Below, in pieces: positions 6,705 to 9,149 of a DNA stretch of 9,149 nucleotides. A program made the translations under genes and the position numbers. A model generated the notes under the pieces. The model was not told where the DNA came from. It saw only the letters and a list, made by a program, of their open reading frames with translations, and made no database searches. The stretch comes from Erythrobacter sp. UBA3075 (lineage in GTDB: Bacteria > Pseudomonadota > Alphaproteobacteria > Sphingomonadales > Sphingomonadaceae). The first letter of the stretch is position 1. Each line of letters starts with the position of its first letter. Where the stretch lies: NCBI GenBank assembly GCA_002367375.1, contig DFBR01000047.1, forward strand, positions 1 to 9,149, read 5' to 3'.

Positions 6705-7358
6705 TCAGCCGATCATCCCATCGCCATCGGGCAGCATCGCGCCGAGCACCAGTGCCTCTGGCGTATGCGCGAATTGCACCTGTCCGCCTTGCTCGCCTGC
6801 CAGCTGATGGATCATATGCGCGGGCGCAGTACGGCCCGACAATTCGCTGTCGGCCAGCTCGCCTGCCAGTGCTTTGCCGATCGTCGCGTCGAAAGCGACC
6901 TTGGGCCCGCTGGCGCGGATGGCGATCTCGGTCGCGCCATCACGGCTTTCTGCGCCGACTTCCAGCGTTCCGCCGCGCACCAGAGCGTCCAGCCCCATGG
7001 CAGCGAGGTTGAGCAGGATCTTGACCGCAGGCTTGGCGAGAGTGGATTCTGCAACCGACCATTCAAGGTTGAGCCGTTCATCTTCTGCCGTGAGTGCGGT
7101 CAGCAATTCATGCGGCTCTTCTGCCGGAACCCGGTCCCCAAAACCGCCCGCAGCGCCGTAAGCAAGACGGAAGAATTTGAGCTTGCTGGCCGAGGTGCGC
7201 GCGCTCTGTTCCAGCAGGTCAACGCAGCGCTGGCGCATCGCCGGGTCTTTTTCATCGGCGAGCAATTCCAGACCGTTGTTCAACGCGCCCACCGGGCTCA
7301 ATAGGTCATGGCACAGCCGGGAACACAGCAGAGCGGCAAGATCGGTTTGCGAAGTCAT
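6705..7358 (-). CDS. chpT: Histidine phosphotransferase ChpT, 217 aa
   Basis: ChpT is the dimeric phosphotransfer protein that passes phosphate from the hybrid kinase CckA to the response regulators CtrA and CpdR, controlling cell cycle, motility or related programs in alphaproteobacteria. The N-terminal helical hairpin carries the phospho-accepting His17 in LCSRLCHDLLSPVGALNNGLELL. A second segment (about 85-210) resembles a degenerate kinase ATP-binding fold: it has NLAAMGLDALVRGG and a Gly-rich tail but no recognisable N, G1 and G2 boxes for ATP binding, as expected for ChpT. Length is typical. The start at 7358 is the only plausible ATG (the next upstream in-frame ATG meets a stop after four codons), although its Shine-Dalgarno is weak. 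It opens the chpT-amidase pair and is divergent from rluD; the shared upstream region holds GGTGACA elements. Confidence 0.93.
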   Translation of the reverse strand: MTSQTDLAALLCSRLCHDLLSPVGALNNGLELLADEKDPAMRQRCVDLLEQSARTSASKLKFFRLAYGAAGGFGDRVPAEEPHELLTALTAEDERLNLEWSVAESTLAKPAVKILLNLAAMGLDALVRGGTLEVGAESRDGATEIAIRASGPKVAFDATIGKALAGELADSELSGRTAPAHMIHQLAGEQGGQVQFAHTPEALVLGAMLPDGDGMIG

Positions 7359-7389
7359 TCAGTTTTTCGCCATTCAAAATTAACATCAT

Positions 7390-7417
7390 GGGTGACAAAG
7401 GTGACACATTGTCGCCC
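7390..7417. promoter_or_regulatory. GGTGACA repeats in an imperfect inverted repeat, chpT upstream region
   Basis: Two GGTGACA copies (7391-7397 and 7400-7406) lie 9 bases apart, enclosed by the inverted pair GGGTGACAA (7390-7398) and TTGTCGCCC (7409-7417), which match at 8 of 9 positions. The block begins 32 bases upstream of the chpT ATG, overlapping where its promoter should be. I do not recognise the binding protein. Confidence 0.45.
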
Positions 7418-7463
7418 AGTCATTTGGGTCAGAGAGCATTACGTTTTCAATGCTTTGTTCCCG

Positions 7464-7484
7464 AAAATGTCAGGGTGACATTTT
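7464..7484. promoter_or_regulatory. Perfect inverted repeat, candidate operator
   Basis: AAAATGTCA (7464-7472) and TGACATTTT (7476-7484) are exact reverse complements with a GGG spacer. This is the shape of a dimeric regulator site. It includes a third GGTGACA (7474-7480), linking it to the block at 7390-7417. It stands 106 bases from the chpT start and 213 from the rluD start. The rest of the 339-base gap (7359-7697) holds no gene I can support. Confidence 0.5.
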
Positions 7485-7658
7485 GCGCGGAACGCGGCGG
7501 AAAACAGCTCACTCGCCCGATTTGCCTTGCTGCTTTAGCCGGACGTGACCGCCTAGGGAAGCGCTGCGAAGCTGGTTTCGTCGTCTCGTCAGAACGTCAC
7601 GGCATCATTGCACCCGATAATTGCCGTAATACGACCATCACGCGAAAAGTAAGAACGA

Positions 7659-7683
7659 TCCTTCGACAAGCTCAGGATGAGCG
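7659..7683. repeat. Copy of a dispersed proteobacterial repeat (CTTCGACAAGCTCAGG type)
   Basis: The stretch has the core CCTTCGACAAGCTCAGGATG, which from memory is a highly repeated intergenic sequence in many sphingomonad and other proteobacterial genomes. Its chance translations are familiar in spurious proteins; here shadow frames read RQAQDER and LSLSKD. Only one copy is in this window, so the repeat status rests on recall. It ends next to the rluD ribosome-binding site and contributes an in-frame ATG at 7677 that is probably not the start. Confidence 0.65.
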
Positions 7684-7685
7684 GT

Positions 7686-7690
7686 AAGGA
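7686..7690 (+). promoter_or_regulatory. Ribosome-binding site deciding the rluD start
   Basis: AAGGA lies 7 bases before the ATG at 7698. The ATG at 7677 lies inside the dispersed repeat and has only a weak CAGG directly before it, so the shorter product is chosen. Confidence 0.7.
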
Positions 7691-7697
7691 AAGGTGG

Positions 7698-8651
7698 ATG
7701 AGCGATTCCGAAACCCTGTCCGGCACCACCACCTCTGCCACCCGCCTCGACAAGGCGCTGGCCGATGCCACCGATTTGTCGCGTGAACGGGTCAAGGCGC
7801 TGATTGCCGAGGGTAATGTTGAAGTGGACGGCCAAACCGCCACCAGCCCTTCCACCAAAGTTAAAGCTGGATTGAGCTTTTCTATCCACATTCCGCCCCC
7901 AGACAATCCACAGGCTCTTCCACAGGATATCCCCATCACCGTGGTGTATGAAGACGAGCATCTGATCGTGGTCGACAAGGCTGCGGGCATGGTTGTGCAT
8001 CCGGCAGCGGGCAATGCCGACGGCACGCTGGTCAACGCGCTGCTGCATCACTGCAAGGGATCGCTCTCTGGTATTGGCGGCGTGGCGCGGCCAGGCATTG
8101 TCCACCGGATCGACAAGGACACATCCGGCCTGCTGGTGGTCGCCAAGTCCGACGCTGCGCATGAAGGCTTGGCCAAGCAATTTGCCGATCATTCTCTTGA
8201 ACGCGCTTATCTGGCCGTGTGCGGGGGCCATCCGCGCCCGGCGCAGGGGACCGTGGATGAGAGGATCGGGCGTTCCGACGCGAACAGAAAGAAAATGGCG
8301 GTGCTGCCCAAGGATTCCTCGCGCGGGAAAACTGCGGTCACGCATTACAAGACGCTGGAGCGGCTCGATCATGCTGCATTGGTCGAATGTCGTTTGGAAA
8401 CCGGGAGAACCCACCAGGTGCGGGTTCACCTTGCATCAATCGGCCATGCGCTATTGGGAGACCCAGTATATGGACGCACACCAACGCCGCTTCGACCGCT
8501 TCTCAAATCGCTCGAATTCCAGCGTCAGGCGCTTCACGCAGCGATTCTCGGCTTCATTCACCCCGTCACGGGTAACCAGTGCCGGTTTTCGAGCGAAATA
8601 CCTGCCGATATGCGGGAACTAATCGACCAAATGGGTCATTCCAATCGATGA
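7698..8651 (+). CDS. rluD: RluA-family 23S rRNA pseudouridine synthase, RluD-like, 317 aa
   Basis: The enzyme isomerises uridine to pseudouridine in structured RNA; RluD modifies U1911, U1915 and U1917 in helix 69 of 23S rRNA. An S4 RNA-binding domain occupies about residues 15-62 (RLDKALADATDLSRERVKALIAEG is spread across it), followed by the synthase domain at about 80-300. The catalytic motif HRIDKDTSGLL is at 136-146 with Asp139 as nucleophile, and the family motifs EDEHLIVVDKAAGMVVHP (85-102) and RTHQVRVHLASIGHALLGDPVYG (237-259) are present. S4 domain and length (E. coli RluD is 326) favour RluD over RluA, but RluC has the same architecture, so the exact target is less certain. The reading frame extends to an ATG at 7677 inside a dispersed repeat; 7698 is chosen for its Shine-Dalgarno. 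rpoH follows 127 bases downstream, an arrangement I recall as common in sphingomonads. Confidence 0.92.
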   Translation: MSDSETLSGTTTSATRLDKALADATDLSRERVKALIAEGNVEVDGQTATSPSTKVKAGLSFSIHIPPPDNPQALPQDIPITVVYEDEHLIVVDKAAGMVVHPAAGNADGTLVNALLHHCKGSLSGIGGVARPGIVHRIDKDTSGLLVVAKSDAAHEGLAKQFADHSLERAYLAVCGGHPRPAQGTVDERIGRSDANRKKMAVLPKDSSRGKTAVTHYKTLERLDHAALVECRLETGRTHQVRVHLASIGHALLGDPVYGRTPTPLRPLLKSLEFQRQALHAAILGFIHPVTGNQCRFSSEIPADMRELIDQMGHSNR

Positions 8652-8778
8652 AATGCGCACTATATCACCGCCAGTGCGTGTATAAGTATAAAACTAACGC
8701 ACCGAATGTGGCCGCCAAGGTCGGGTGCCCAGCAGGGGCCTGAAAATTGCGGTCGACGATAGAAAGGTTTGGGACCAA

Positions 8779-9149
8779 GTGAGTAACAAAAGACCAAGTG
8801 TGCCGGCACTTAGCGGGGAGCAGAGCCTCAATCGCTATCTCGGCGAAATCAAGAAATTTCCGATTCTGACGGCAGAGCAGGAATATATGCTCGCCAAGGC
8901 CTATGCGGAACATGAAGATCAGGACGCGGCTGCGCAGCTGGTGACAAGCCATCTGCGCCTCGTGGCAAAGATCGCGATGGGTTATCGCGGTTATGGCCTG
9001 CCGGTGTCCGACCTCATTTCCGAAGGCAATGTCGGCCTGATGCAGGGCGTGAAGAAGTTTGAGCCCGATCGCGGTTTTCGTCTCGCGACCTATGCCATGT
9101 GGTGGATCAAGGCGAGCATCCAGGAATTTATCCTGCGTTCGTGGAGCCT
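8779..9149 (+). CDS. rpoH: RNA polymerase sigma factor RpoH (sigma-32), N-terminal 123 codons, cut by window edge
   Basis: This is an alternative sigma factor for heat-shock and stress genes. Only residues 1-123 are in the window (E. coli RpoH has 284). Region 1.2 is visible at about 16-45 (QSLNRYLGEIKKFPILTAEQEYMLA), and regions 2.1-2.4 at about 52-123, with LVTSHLRLVAKIA, the core-binding SDLISEGNVGLMQGVKKFEPDRG split over 77-99, and the -10 recognition ATYAMWWIKASIQEFILRS at 103-121. The sequence is the RpoH type and not RpoD: there is no large region 1.1. The RpoH box (QRKLFF-like) would lie just past the edge and cannot be checked. The start is GTG at 8779 (product begins MSNKRPS, as in relatives); the frame is open back to 8698 but has no better start. 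The Shine-Dalgarno is weak (AAAGG about 11 bases upstream). An AT-rich TATAAGTATAAAA at 8681-8693 may belong to its promoter, without a clear -35. Confidence 0.93.
   Translation, partial: MSNKRPSVPALSGEQSLNRYLGEIKKFPILTAEQEYMLAKAYAEHEDQDAAAQLVTSHLRLVAKIAMGYRGYGLPVSDLISEGNVGLMQGVKKFEPDRGFRLATYAMWWIKASIQEFILRSWS

Noticed and set aside
8656..8678. CGCACT...AGTGCG hairpin between rluD and rpoH as a terminator
   Set aside because: Only six pairs with an 11-base loop and no T-run follows on either strand; could be weak structure or an operator but cannot be supported as a terminator.
3..9149. A novel defence, mobile or biosynthetic system
   Set aside because: Every substantial coding region matches a well-known core family, composition is even, and no transposase, integrase, direct-repeat array or unexplained gene cluster is visible.

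Overview
This window reads as ordinary core chromosome from an alphaproteobacterium, most likely the order Sphingomonadales (Erythrobacteraceae or Sphingomonadaceae type). The evidence is a ChpT histidine phosphotransferase, which is specific to the alphaproteobacterial CckA-ChpT-CtrA phosphorelay, an RluA-family pseudouridine synthase directly followed by an RpoH-type sigma factor, and the protein sequences of Der, TorF and RpoH. Base composition is moderately GC-rich throughout and nothing suggests recent transfer. The lineage is inferred from protein character, not from a database search.

Layout. Minus strand, 3-2863: der (ribosome-assembly GTPase), gloA (glyoxalase I) and a TorF-type outer-membrane porin, with a good intrinsic terminator between the porin and gloA. 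Plus strand, about 3168-3968: a PPP-type metallophosphoesterase divergent from the porin. Minus strand, about 4001-7358: rnpB (RNase P RNA, easily missed because it is non-coding), aqpZ (water channel), an AhpD-like carboxymuconolactone decarboxylase family protein, an AmpD/AmiD-like N-acetylmuramoyl-L-alanine amidase, and chpT. Plus strand, 7698 to the end: rluD-like pseudouridine synthase, then rpoH, which runs off the right edge.

Functionally this is a mix of translation and RNA metabolism (der, rnpB, rluD), stress and detoxification (gloA, AhpD-like protein, rpoH), envelope and osmotic functions (porin, aquaporin, amidase) and cell-cycle control (chpT). Only chpT-amidase (40-base gap), and more weakly amidase-AhpD-like (96-base gap) and gloA-der (57-base gap), look like possible co-transcribed pairs.

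I found no new biological system, mobile element, CRISPR array, prophage or toxin-antitoxin pair. The items worth a second look are regulatory: a cluster of GGTGACA/TGTCA elements, including a perfect 9-base-arm inverted repeat, in the chpT/rluD divergent region; a dispersed-repeat copy touching the rluD ribosome-binding site; an aqpZ terminator hairpin that appears to share sequence with the rnpB promoter; and a 10-base direct repeat upstream of the porin. Several start codons are placed downstream of the longest reading frame (gloA, TorF porin, metallophosphoesterase, AhpD-like, rluD), for reasons given in each entry.
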